DNA of 9,238 nucleotides from Omnitrophica bacterium RIFCSPLOWO2_01_FULL_45_10b (GCA_001804205.1 MHFM01000029.1:42859-52096), one strand, 5' to 3'. Positions 1-6,528 are shown, numbered from the stretch's first letter. Made by a program: numbers and translations. Notes: generated from the sequence alone by a model not told the origin.

Positions 1-5
1 GGATC

Positions 6-11
6 TATACT
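6..11 (+). promoter_or_regulatory. Putative sigma70 -10 box (TATACT) of the SPFH gene; -35 outside window
   Basis: TATACT lies 39 nt before the first start codon, giving an expected transcription start near position 18 and a leader of about 30 nt. The nine bases TATACTAAT are identical to those at the much better supported promoter at 4937-4945. A -35 box would fall left of the window, so only half the promoter can be judged. Confidence 0.4.
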
Positions 12-39
12 AATTTAGGTTTGGCGCAATCAAATTAAA

Positions 40-45
40 AAGGAG
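40..45 (+). promoter_or_regulatory. Shine-Dalgarno site AAGGAG
   Basis: AAGGAG sits 5 nt before the ATG at 51 and fixes this start. It is one of the two strongest ribosome binding sites in the window; the other precedes the small secreted protein at 4635. Confidence 0.8.
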
Positions 46-50
46 AAACA

Positions 51-857
51 ATGAAAAAATATATTTTGTCACTTCCGGTGTTGTTGATTGTGATCGCGCT
101 TTCAGGCTGCGGCGTGGCCGTCGTTGAGGACGGGCAGGCGGGCGTTAAGGCCGATTTTGGGAAAATTCAAGATCAACCGCTTGAAACCGGTTGGCATTGG
201 TATTTACCGCTTTTTACTTGGATTGAAATTTGGAACGTTAAAACACAAGAGATTAAAGAAACAGCGGCGGTTCCATCTTCTGAGGGTTTGATTTCTGCGC
301 TTGATGTATCGGTTCTTTTTAATACACCGAAAGATAGAGTCGTCCATGTCAGAAAAACCATCGGAAGTACTTTTGCGGAAACAGTGCTTGAGCCTTATGT
401 CCGCGAGTCGATTCGAAACGTAGTCAGTGGTTACCCCGTAAAAGCGCTTTACAGCAATGAGGGACGGCATGAAATTGGGAAAAAGATTCTCGATTTTCTT
501 AAAAGCAAATTAGAAGATCGCGGAATTATGATTCAGGACGTGCTGTTAAGGGATGTCAGGCTTCCGGCTGCTTTTTCGCAGAGTATTGAAGCCAAACTCA
601 AAACCGAACAAGAAGCGCTTCAGAAAGAGTTTGAACTCCAGAAAGCTAAAAAAGACGCTGAAATTGCCGTTGCCCGGGCGGAAGGCGCTGCAAAAAGCAA
701 TCTCATTATCGCCAGCAGCATCACGGAAAATTATCTGCGCTATCGTTGGGTTGAAACCCTTCAAAATGCTGAGAAGCAGGTTGTGTATGTTCCAACCGAG
801 GCGAATTTACCCATTATGGAAGCCAGCCGCTGGAAGGCTTTTGACGAAAAGAAATAA
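51..857 (+). CDS. SPFH/prohibitin-domain lipoprotein
   Basis: A 268-residue membrane-anchored SPFH (stomatin/prohibitin/HflC) protein. Such proteins form large ring or cage scaffolds that organise membranes and often modulate FtsH-type proteases; the specific partner here is unknown. Residues 1-20 form a lipoprotein signal peptide with lipobox LSGC (Cys20 would be lipidated), where many prohibitins have a plain transmembrane anchor. The SPFH domain follows (about 22-180), with the typical opening VEDGQAGV then FGKI, a GWHWYLP segment near 47-53 and the VLEPYVRESIRNVV stretch (112-125). A charged helix rich in Glu, Lys and Ala (about 180-215) containing RAEGAA is the usual prohibitin coiled coil. 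The tail VVYVPTEANLPIMEASR matches a C-terminal motif I know from bacterial prohibitin-like lipoproteins. The start has a strong SD. The next gene begins 8 nt after the stop, so the two are probably cotranscribed. Confidence 0.85.
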   Translation: MKKYILSLPVLLIVIALSGCGVAVVEDGQAGVKADFGKIQDQPLETGWHWYLPLFTWIEIWNVKTQEIKETAAVPSSEGLISALDVSVLFNTPKDRVVHVRKTIGSTFAETVLEPYVRESIRNVVSGYPVKALYSNEGRHEIGKKILDFLKSKLEDRGIMIQDVLLRDVRLPAAFSQSIEAKLKTEQEALQKEFELQKAKKDAEIAVARAEGAAKSNLIIASSITENYLRYRWVETLQNAEKQVVYVPTEANLPIMEASRWKAFDEKK

Positions 858-865
858 TCCTGGAA

Positions 866-1588
866 ATGAACTATGCGGTGATTTCCGATATTCATTCCAA
901 TTTAGAAGCGCTTGAGTGCGCTGTTCAGGAAATCAAAAAGCGCGGGACCGATCAAATTATTTGTTTGGGGGATGTCGTGGGATACGGTGCGAATCCTTCG
1001 GAATGTTTGAAGCTCGTAGGGGACGCGGCGGATGAAATCATTCTTGGAAATCATGACCGCGCCATTGAAGATATCGAACTTCGCAATGAGTTCAATGACT
1101 GGGCGCGCGAAGCCGTTGAATGGACAGCCGGTGTGCTCAGCGAAAAAGAAAAGCGGCAAATTCGCGATTTTGCGCCCATTGTGATTGACCGGAAACGCAA
1201 TGTGACCTGGACTCACGGAAGCGCGTATGAGCCGGATGAATTTCATTATCTGTTCACCTCATCCGATGCAAAATCTTCCTTTCAAATTCTGGAGACTGAT
1301 TTCTGCTTTTTCGGGCACACGCATATCCCATCCCTTTTTTCAGCCAAATCTCAAGAAGCCAGGTATTTGACCGCTGGAATTTATCAATTGTCCAAAGGCG
1401 AGCGCTACCTAATTAACCCCGGCAGCGTCGGGCAGCCTCGCGATCGAAACCCACGGCTTAGTTTTGCCTTTTTTGACTCAAAAGAATTGACCCTTGAAAT
1501 CCTACGCTTGGATTATGATAATCAGAAGGCAGCCCAGAAAATTAGGAAGGCTGGTTTGCCCGCTTATTTAGCGGACCGCTTGCTATGA
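866..1588 (+). CDS. Calcineurin-like metallophosphoesterase (MJ0936/YfcE-type)
   Basis: A 240-residue cytoplasmic metallophosphoesterase; no signal peptide is visible. The metal-binding motifs are complete and in order: SDIHSN (Asp8, His10), LGDVVGYG (Asp36), GNHD (Asn62, His63, Asp64), THGS (His117) and GHTH (His151, His153), followed by the family's NPGSVGQPRD block near 184-193. These residues bind two metal ions that activate water for phosphoester hydrolysis. Relatives cleave cyclic nucleotide or phosphodiester model substrates, but the natural substrate cannot be read from sequence. The ATG at 866 has only a weak SD, and the gene begins 8 nt after the SPFH gene, which suggests translational coupling. 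Its TGA stop is also the first element of the inverted repeat leading to ligA. Confidence 0.88.
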   Translation: MNYAVISDIHSNLEALECAVQEIKKRGTDQIICLGDVVGYGANPSECLKLVGDAADEIILGNHDRAIEDIELRNEFNDWAREAVEWTAGVLSEKEKRQIRDFAPIVIDRKRNVTWTHGSAYEPDEFHYLFTSSDAKSSFQILETDFCFFGHTHIPSLFSAKSQEARYLTAGIYQLSKGERYLINPGSVGQPRDRNPRLSFAFFDSKELTLEILRLDYDNQKAAQKIRKAGLPAYLADRLL

Positions 1589-1695
1589 TCCCGTTAGAAC
1601 TCTGAACCTAACGGAGTTATTTTGAAATACAAGCAGTTAAGGCTGGGCGATAACCGTTATCATTAAAACTATCGTGTCTGGAGTTCTAACGGGAT
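1588..1695 (+). repeat. Perfect 15-bp inverted repeat spanning the gap before ligA
   Basis: The arms are ATCCCGTTAGAACTC (1588-1602) and GAGTTCTAACGGGAT (1681-1695), exact reverse complements with a 78-nt loop. The left arm starts on the A of the upstream TGA stop and the right arm ends on the AT of the ligA ATG. In RNA the stem would pair part of the ligA start region, including most of the probable SD GGAG (1680-1683). The loop holds a second CCGTTA (1654-1659) and a second TAACGG (1609-1614), so alternative folds are possible. No T-run follows, so it is not a standard terminator. The structure is seen directly; regulation is inferred. Confidence 0.85.
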
Positions 1696-3721
1696 GAATA
1701 AAGCAGAAGCGAAAAAGAAAATCGAGAGACTTTGCGCGGAAATCGAATCGCATAATCGCAAGTATTATCTTGAGGCAAAGCCCGTGATTAGCGATTCCGA
1801 ATTCGATCAGCTGATGCGTGAGCTTATCGAATTGGAAGAATCCTTCCCTGAATTTAAAACGCCGGATTCCCCAAGCCAACGTGTCGGCGGCGCCCCGCTT
1901 AAAGAATTTAAAACCGTTCGGCATTCCATTCCCATGCTCAGCATGGACAATACTTATTCTTATAATGAGCTTAGGGAATTTGATGAACGGGTTAAAAAGG
2001 GCCTTGGCCGAAAACAGGTTGATTATTTTGTGGAAGAGAAAATTGACGGGGTTTCAATTTCACTGACCTATCGCGGCGGGCTTTTCAGTTTGGGCGCAAC
2101 GCGAGGGGACGGAAAATTTGGAGATGATGTAACGGAGAATCTAAAGACGATTCGCGATATTCCGCTTAAGATTCCAACCGCGCCTGCTTCTTTCAAAGGG
2201 AAAATCCCGGAGCTTTTGGAAGTAAGAGGCGAAGTTTATATGCCCCACCGCAGTTTCGAAAAAATTAATAAGGAAAAAGAAAAGTCAGGCGAAGAGCTGT
2301 TCGCGAATCCCCGCAATGCCTGTGCCGGCACGCTTAAACTTTTAGACCCTAAATTGGTGGCCAAGCGCGAATTGAGCATCTTTTGCCACGGCCTTGGGTT
2401 GATCCGAGGCGCGAGCGTGAAAGCTCAGTCTGAACTTTTTGAATTGTTGAGCGGATTTGGGTTCAAGGTTATTCAGCACACAAAACGCGCAAACGATATT
2501 GAAGAAGTAATCGAATTTGCGGAAGCATTCAAGGCCAAGAAAGAGCGCTTAACGTATGATGTTGATGGGCTCGTGGTAAAGGTAAATTCTTTTGATGATC
2601 ACGGACAATTAGGAGCGACAAGCAAAGCGCCCCGTTGGATGATTGCGTATAAATATCCGGCGGAGCGGTCTGAAACAACTTTGGAAGATATTGAAATCAG
2701 CGTGGGCCGTACCGGAGCGCTGACGCCGGTTGCTATTTTAAAACCCGTACGGCTTTCCGGCACTACGGTTTCCCGCGCCAGTCTCCACAATCAGGATGAA
2801 ATTGAACGGCTGGATGCGCGAATTGGCGATTATGTTTTAGTGGAAAAAAGCGGTGAAATTATTCCAAAAGTGGTTGGCGTTTTATCAGACAAACGTAAAA
2901 AAGCACTGCGAAAATTTCAATTCCCAGATCGCTGCCCTGTATGCTGCGCAAAGGCAGTGCGAACAGGTGATGAAGTGGCGGTACGCTGCGTTAGCCTCGC
3001 GTGTCCCGCTCAGCTTAAAGGGCGAATCAAACATTATGCCATGCGTGATGCCATGGACATCGAAGGCTTAGGAGATGTTTTGATTGAACAATTAGTTGAC
3101 CAGAAAATGGCGAAAGATTTGGCGGATATTTATTATTTGGATTTAAATGAGGTTGCAGATTTAGAGCGGATGGGGAAAAAATCTGCTGAGAATTTATTTA
3201 AGGGAATTGAAGCGAGCAAGTCGCGTGAACTTTATCGGCTTATTTTCGGGCTTGGGATTTTAAATGCGGGCGAACATGCGGCTCAGCTTTTGGCCGAGCG
3301 ATTCAAGAATTTAGACCGATTAGCGGAGGTAAGCGAAGATGCGCTTTTGGAAATCAGGGAGATTGGCCCAACGACCGCAAAATCGGTTGTTGATTTTTTT
3401 AAGCAACCGGCAACCCATAAAATTATTGAAAAATTAAAAAACGCCGGCGTCCGCTTTAATATTGTAGAAGTGAAAAAAGAAGCCACAGCATTTAGTGGGA
3501 AAACGTTTGTGATTACGGGAACGCTTAAAAATTATTCACGCTCGGATGCGGAACAATTGATTCGCCGTTTGGGAGGTTATGCCACTTCAAGTGTAAGCAA
3601 AAAAACAGATTTTCTTGTTGCCGGCGAAGAGCCGGGCTCCAAATATGATAAGGCGAAAGAACTTGGCGTGAAGATTTTAAAAGACGATGAATTTAAAAGG
3701 ATGATCGATCGCGCGAAATGA
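1694..3721 (+). CDS. ligA: NAD-dependent DNA ligase LigA
   Basis: A 675-residue bacterial DNA ligase that seals nicks in replication and repair using NAD+ as the AMP donor. The full family layout is present: the Ia region (about 1-70, with HNRKYY for NMN contact), the adenylation domain with KIDG (Lys116 is the AMP-accepting lysine), the OB fold (about 320-400), a four-cysteine zinc finger (Cys414, Cys417, Cys432, Cys437), helix-hairpin-helix repeats (about 445-570) and a C-terminal BRCT domain (about 597-675). The length is normal. The start is supported by similarity of the first 50 residues to other LigA proteins. The best SD is GGAG at 1680-1683, 10 nt upstream and inside the inverted-repeat stem. 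The usual LGIRHVGE helix-hairpin-helix sequence reads LGILNAGE here, a modest change. The stop overlaps the xerD start by ATGA. Confidence 0.98.
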   Translation: MNKAEAKKKIERLCAEIESHNRKYYLEAKPVISDSEFDQLMRELIELEESFPEFKTPDSPSQRVGGAPLKEFKTVRHSIPMLSMDNTYSYNELREFDERVKKGLGRKQVDYFVEEKIDGVSISLTYRGGLFSLGATRGDGKFGDDVTENLKTIRDIPLKIPTAPASFKGKIPELLEVRGEVYMPHRSFEKINKEKEKSGEELFANPRNACAGTLKLLDPKLVAKRELSIFCHGLGLIRGASVKAQSELFELLSGFGFKVIQHTKRANDIEEVIEFAEAFKAKKERLTYDVDGLVVKVNSFDDHGQLGATSKAPRWMIAYKYPAERSETTLEDIEISVGRTGALTPVAILKPVRLSGTTVSRASLHNQDEIERLDARIGDYVLVEKSGEIIPKVVGVLSDKRKKALRKFQFPDRCPVCCAKAVRTGDEVAVRCVSLACPAQLKGRIKHYAMRDAMDIEGLGDVLIEQLVDQKMAKDLADIYYLDLNEVADLERMGKKSAENLFKGIEASKSRELYRLIFGLGILNAGEHAAQLLAERFKNLDRLAEVSEDALLEIREIGPTTAKSVVDFFKQPATHKIIEKLKNAGVRFNIVEVKKEATAFSGKTFVITGTLKNYSRSDAEQLIRRLGGYATSSVSKKTDFLVAGEEPGSKYDKAKELGVKILKDDEFKRMIDRAK

Positions 3722-4611
3722 AAGCAACGCTTTCGGCACAGATTCATGATTTTATCAATTATCTTTCTGTCGAAAAAGGACTGGCTCAAAATAGTTTGCT
3801 GGCGTATGAAAGCGATTTAAAAAAATATGCCGATTTTTTGGACGATAAAAAAATCGGAAGTTTCAAACACGTCACGCGCAATCATGTCACTCAATTTTTA
3901 TTCCATGAAAAACAGAGAAAGCAAGAAGCTTCTTCTATTGCGAGGGCGCTTGTTGCGGTGAAACTTCTTCATCGATTTTTGGTGAAAGAAGGGCAGTTAA
4001 GCGAAGATATTACGAGCGTTTTGGAAGCGCCTAAGCTTTGGAAACATTTGCCAAGTTTCTTGACTCGAAAAGAGATGGAAACAATTCTTGCAGCGCCTAA
4101 TATCCGCACCGAAATGGGGCTTCGCGACCGGGCAATTCTGGAACTTCTTTACGCTACGGGTTTACGAGTTTCCGAGCTGGTCGGTTTAAAAACTCAAGAT
4201 TTGAATTTGGAGTCTGGTTTTCTTAAATGTTCCGGTAAAGGCGATAAAGAGCGTATTGTTCCATTGGGCCGAATTGCCAAAGATTTTGTGCTGCGCTATT
4301 TGAATAAAGTGCGCGGTCAAAACGGAAAAACAGATCAACTTTTTTTGGGATCGAAGCGCGCCCAGCGTTTAAGCCGCCAGGCCGTTTGGCAAATGATTCG
4401 CCGCTACGCCAAGCAAGCGGGGATTAAAAAGAAAATTACGCCGCATACATTTCGTCATTCCTTTGCCACTCACTTGCTTGAAGGCGGGGCAGACCTGAGG
4501 GTGGTTCAGGAGCTTCTCGGACACGCGGATATTTCAACCACACAAATTTATACCCATGTTTCGCGGGATCATCTAAAATCAGTACATCAAAGGTTTCATC
4601 CACGGCCCTAG
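3718..4611 (+). CDS. xerD: Site-specific tyrosine recombinase XerD
   Basis: A 297-residue tyrosine recombinase. With XerC, XerD acts at the chromosomal dif site to resolve chromosome dimers. The N-terminal SAM-like core-binding domain covers about 5-95 and the catalytic domain about 110-290. All six catalytic residues are visible: Arg150 (ATGLRVSEL), Lys174 (GKGDKER), His243 and Arg246 (HTFRHSFATHLL), His269 (LLGHADISTTQIY) and the nucleophile Tyr278. The ending HQRFHPRP and the EGGADLRVVQELLGH segment favour XerD over XerC, although the two are close paralogues. The start overlaps the ligA stop as ATGA, so translation is probably coupled. No dif-like site was seen nearby. The housekeeping context argues against a phage integrase. 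Confidence 0.9.
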   Translation: MKATLSAQIHDFINYLSVEKGLAQNSLLAYESDLKKYADFLDDKKIGSFKHVTRNHVTQFLFHEKQRKQEASSIARALVAVKLLHRFLVKEGQLSEDITSVLEAPKLWKHLPSFLTRKEMETILAAPNIRTEMGLRDRAILELLYATGLRVSELVGLKTQDLNLESGFLKCSGKGDKERIVPLGRIAKDFVLRYLNKVRGQNGKTDQLFLGSKRAQRLSRQAVWQMIRRYAKQAGIKKKITPHTFRHSFATHLLEGGADLRVVQELLGHADISTTQIYTHVSRDHLKSVHQRFHPRP

Positions 4612-4622
4612 CCGTTAACGTG

Positions 4623-4628
4623 AAGGAG
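4623..4628 (+). promoter_or_regulatory. Shine-Dalgarno site AAGGAG deciding the start at 4635
   Basis: AAGGAG lies 6 nt before the ATG at 4635. This favours that ATG over the in-frame GTG at 4620, which has no SD and would put a charged MKEKN extension in front of the signal peptide. Confidence 0.75.
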
Positions 4629-4634
4629 AAAAAC

Positions 4635-4892
4635 ATGAGAAAAGAGGGGATTATTCTTGCTGCTTTTTTGTGTTCAATGATTGGTTTCGGAACAATGGTT
4701 TTGGGCGAAGAAATTGAGAAATCCGGTCGAGCAAATGAAGAAGTGCTCCGGCTAAGAACTCGTGATGAACAAGCCCGCCGCTTGGATGAATTAGAGCGTT
4801 CTTTGACCAATTTGGAGCGTCAGATGGACCGTCTGGATGATCGCCTTGAAACACTGGACCGTGATTTAAAAGATCTAAAGCGGAAGGTGTAA
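4635..4892 (+). CDS. Small secreted coiled-coil protein, function unknown
   Basis: An 85-residue protein I do not recognise. Residues 1-24 look like a Sec signal peptide: MRKEG, a hydrophobic core, then VLG before EE as a plausible cleavage site. Cys13 is not in a lipobox context. The mature part is highly charged and helical. From residue 50 on it has an unbroken 3-4 leucine pattern (L50, L53, L57, L60, M64, L67, L71, L74, L78, L81), five heptads of a probable coiled coil, with no globular domain. The likely location is periplasmic or envelope-associated, and it probably self-associates. It follows xerD by 23 nt with a strong SD and may be cotranscribed. A sigma70 promoter for the next unit begins 21 nt after its stop, with no terminator between. 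Confidence 0.7.
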   Translation: MRKEGIILAAFLCSMIGFGTMVLGEEIEKSGRANEEVLRLRTRDEQARRLDELERSLTNLERQMDRLDDRLETLDRDLKDLKRKV

Positions 4893-4913
4893 CCACAAGA
4901 GATTTCATTTTAA

Positions 4914-4942
4914 TTGACGTAACCCACTATCGGTTGTATACT
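4914..4942 (+). promoter_or_regulatory. Sigma70 promoter for tRNA-Glu and probably the pur genes
   Basis: TTGACG (4914-4919) and TATACT (4937-4942) are separated by exactly 17 nt, each one base from consensus. Transcription should start near 4949. It precedes the tRNA gene by about 100 nt, and there is no terminator before purB, so it probably drives both. A degenerate copy of the spacer and -10 sequence lies downstream at 4960-4987. Confidence 0.82.
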
Positions 4943-4948
4943 AATGCT

Positions 4949-5049
4949 TCTCGAATTCGCGTTACCCACCGAAACTATAGGTTGCATCATAACTTACATC
5001 AGAAAGGTTAGGTGGGGTCTGTTTGCTTAAGCGCTATATTGATCATTGT
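4949..5049 (+). other. Leader between promoter and tRNA-Glu
   Basis: About 100 nt with no credible ORF. It contains the degenerate repeat of promoter sequence (4960-4987), a possible 6-bp stem CCCACC (4965-4970) with GGTGGG (5011-5016), and GCGCTAT (5031-5037), which repeats the 5' end of the tRNA acceptor stem. It would be removed from the tRNA by RNase P. Confidence 0.5.
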
Positions 5050-5123
5050 GGCGCTATCGTCTAGGTTGGTTAGGACGTCAGATTCTCATTCTGAAAACAG
5101 GGGTTCAAATCCCCTTAGCGCCA
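5050..5123 (+). tRNA. tRNA-Glu, anticodon CUC
   Basis: A complete cloverleaf can be drawn by eye. The acceptor stem is GGCGCTA/TAGCGCC (7 bp) with discriminator A5123. The D stem GTCT pairs with GGAC, the usual tRNA-Glu form. The anticodon stem TCAGA/TCTGA encloses loop TTCTCAT, giving anticodon CTC for the codon GAG. The T stem AGGGG/CCCCT encloses the canonical loop TTCAAAT. CCA is not encoded (GAA follows the discriminator), so it must be added by the CCA enzyme. The gene ends 13 nt before the purB start codon. Confidence 0.95.
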
Positions 5124-5136
5124 GAAAAAGAGGGTT

Positions 5137-6429
5137 ATGATAGACCGTTATACACGCCCGGAAATGGGGCGCATTTGGACAGAAGAAGCAAAACTTAAAA
5201 AGTGGCTCGAAGTTGAGCTGGCTGCGCTCGAGGCGTTGGCTCATTTTGGTTATATCCCCAAGCATATTCCCCGCAAGGTTAGAGCGAAAGCCGGTTTTAA
5301 CCTACAAAAAATTAAAAAAATCGAAGCTGCAGTTCAGCACGATGTCATTGCTTTTTTAACCAATTTAGCTGAACATGTCGGCCCGGATGGCCGCTTCGTT
5401 CATTTCGGCTTAACTTCCTCTGACATTCTTGATACCGCTTTAGCGCTGCAGCTTAAGGAAGTTTCCGGGCTTTTAATTCGCGATCTCAAAGAATTAATCA
5501 GTGTCCTCAAACAAAAAGCGCGCCAGCACAAATTGACTTTAATGGCAGGGCGCAGCCACGGAGTGCATGCTGAACCGATTACCTTTGGTTTAAAGGCTGC
5601 GCTCTTTTATGAAGAATTTAAACGCAATCTTGCTCGTCTTGAACGCGCCGCTGAAAATGTAGCGTATGGAAAAATTTCTGGAGCGGTCGGAACTTTTGCC
5701 AATATTTCCCCCAAAGTTGAACAATATGTTTGCAAAAAGCTCGGCTTGAAACCTGCGCCCATTTCGACTCAAATTCTTCAGCGTGACCGTCATGCAGAGT
5801 ATTTGACAACGCTTGCGATTATCGGAGGATCGTTAGAAAAATTAGCGACAGAATTTCGGAATTTACAGAAAACAGAAACTTTGGAAGTGGAAGAACAATT
5901 TGGAGAAGGCCAAAAAGGTTCCTCTGCAATGCCGCATAAGCGCAATCCAATTACCAGTGAGCGCATTGCGGGCCTTTCCCGTATTCTCCGCGGCAATGCA
6001 GTTGCGGCGTTAGAAAACATTGCTCTTTGGCATGAGCGGGATATTACCCATTCGTCAGTAGAGCGCGTGATTTTTCCGGACAGCACGATTCTCTTGGACT
6101 ATATGATCACAACAATGTCGAGCGTGCTCAAGAATTTAAAAGTGCATAAAGAACGCATGCTTCAAAATTTGGAAGGAAGCCGAGGCATGGTATTTTCACA
6201 GGGCCTTCTGCTTCGGCTCATTGAAAAAGGGCTTACCCGCGAGAAAGCTTATGCACTTGTCCAGCGCTGTGCCAAGCGAGTTTGGGAGGAAGGCTTTACG
6301 CTTCGCGAGGCTGTACTTGAAGACAAACAAATTCTGAAATATCTTAATCCGAAAGAAATTAAATCTGTTTTTGATTATGATTATCATACGAAACATATAG
6401 ATCACATTTTCAAGCGCGTCGGAATTTAA
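5137..6429 (+). CDS. purB: Adenylosuccinate lyase PurB
   Basis: A 430-residue enzyme of the fumarase/aspartase superfamily that catalyses two fumarate-releasing steps: SAICAR to AICAR in purine synthesis, and adenylosuccinate to AMP. It is a cytoplasmic homotetramer in known cases. Signatures present are His68 (VQHDV), TSSD (93-96), the catalytic His141 in GRSHGVHAEP, and the flexible signature loop GSSAMPHKRNP (261-271) with its catalytic serine. Length and N-terminus (MIDRYTRPEMGRIW) match the Bacillus-type PurB, which supports the start. The SD-like AAAGAGGG (5128-5134) ends only 2 nt before the ATG, an unusually short spacing. It follows a tRNA gene by 13 nt, and the two are probably on one transcript. 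Confidence 0.97.
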   Translation: MIDRYTRPEMGRIWTEEAKLKKWLEVELAALEALAHFGYIPKHIPRKVRAKAGFNLQKIKKIEAAVQHDVIAFLTNLAEHVGPDGRFVHFGLTSSDILDTALALQLKEVSGLLIRDLKELISVLKQKARQHKLTLMAGRSHGVHAEPITFGLKAALFYEEFKRNLARLERAAENVAYGKISGAVGTFANISPKVEQYVCKKLGLKPAPISTQILQRDRHAEYLTTLAIIGGSLEKLATEFRNLQKTETLEVEEQFGEGQKGSSAMPHKRNPITSERIAGLSRILRGNAVAALENIALWHERDITHSSVERVIFPDSTILLDYMITTMSSVLKNLKVHKERMLQNLEGSRGMVFSQGLLLRLIEKGLTREKAYALVQRCAKRVWEEGFTLREAVLEDKQILKYLNPKEIKSVFDYDYHTKHIDHIFKRVGI

Positions 6430-6451
6430 TCGTGTTTCAAAACGATATGAG

Positions 6452-6517
6452 CATTGTCATCCTGAGCGAAGCGAAGGATCTCGGGATTCTTCGGCCTTCG
6501 GCCTCAGAATGACAATG
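6452..6517 (+). repeat. Interspersed palindromic repeat, copy 1 (purB-purC gap)
   Basis: A long hairpin with outer arms at 6452-6466 and 6503-6517 (15 nt each, one C/A mismatch) and an imperfect GC-rich inner stem. Its left part (6455-6481) is identical over 27 nt to copy 2 at 7421-7447, including GAGCGAAGCGAAGGATC. Its right part is a different variant, with GGCCTTCGGCCTCAGAATGA. It fills most of the 99-nt gap and stops 11 nt before the purC ATG, leaving the SD AAAGGG (6518-6523) free. No T-run follows. Confidence 0.88.
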
Positions 6518-6528
6518 AAAGGGAAACA

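Noticed and set aside
553..915. 120-codon + strand frame across the SPFH/phosphoesterase junction
   Set aside because: Out of frame with two well-supported genes and of Arg/Lys-rich low-complexity composition, typical of a shadow frame.
1622..1654. TTGAAA...GATAAC as an internal promoter for ligA
   Set aside because: The spacer is 21 nt and the -10 match is poor; the bases are better explained by the palindromic and pairing segments.
3718..4611. xerD as a phage or island integrase acting at tRNA-Glu (5050-5123)
   Set aside because: It overlaps ligA, has XerD-type motifs, and there is no duplicated tRNA 3' end or other mobile gene nearby.
4620..4892. GTG start at 4620 for the small coiled-coil protein
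   Set aside because: No SD precedes it, whereas the ATG at 4635 has AAGGAG at ideal spacing and gives a normal signal peptide.
4969..4978. CCGAAACTAT as a Bacillus-type PurBox (CCGAACAWT)
   Set aside because: It needs an extra base to match, and only one partial site is present where PurR operators usually come as inverted pairs.
4950..5049. A T-box or other known riboswitch in the leader before tRNA-Glu
   Set aside because: No T-box antiterminator sequence and no terminator; the region is short and leads into a tRNA, not an aminoacylation gene.
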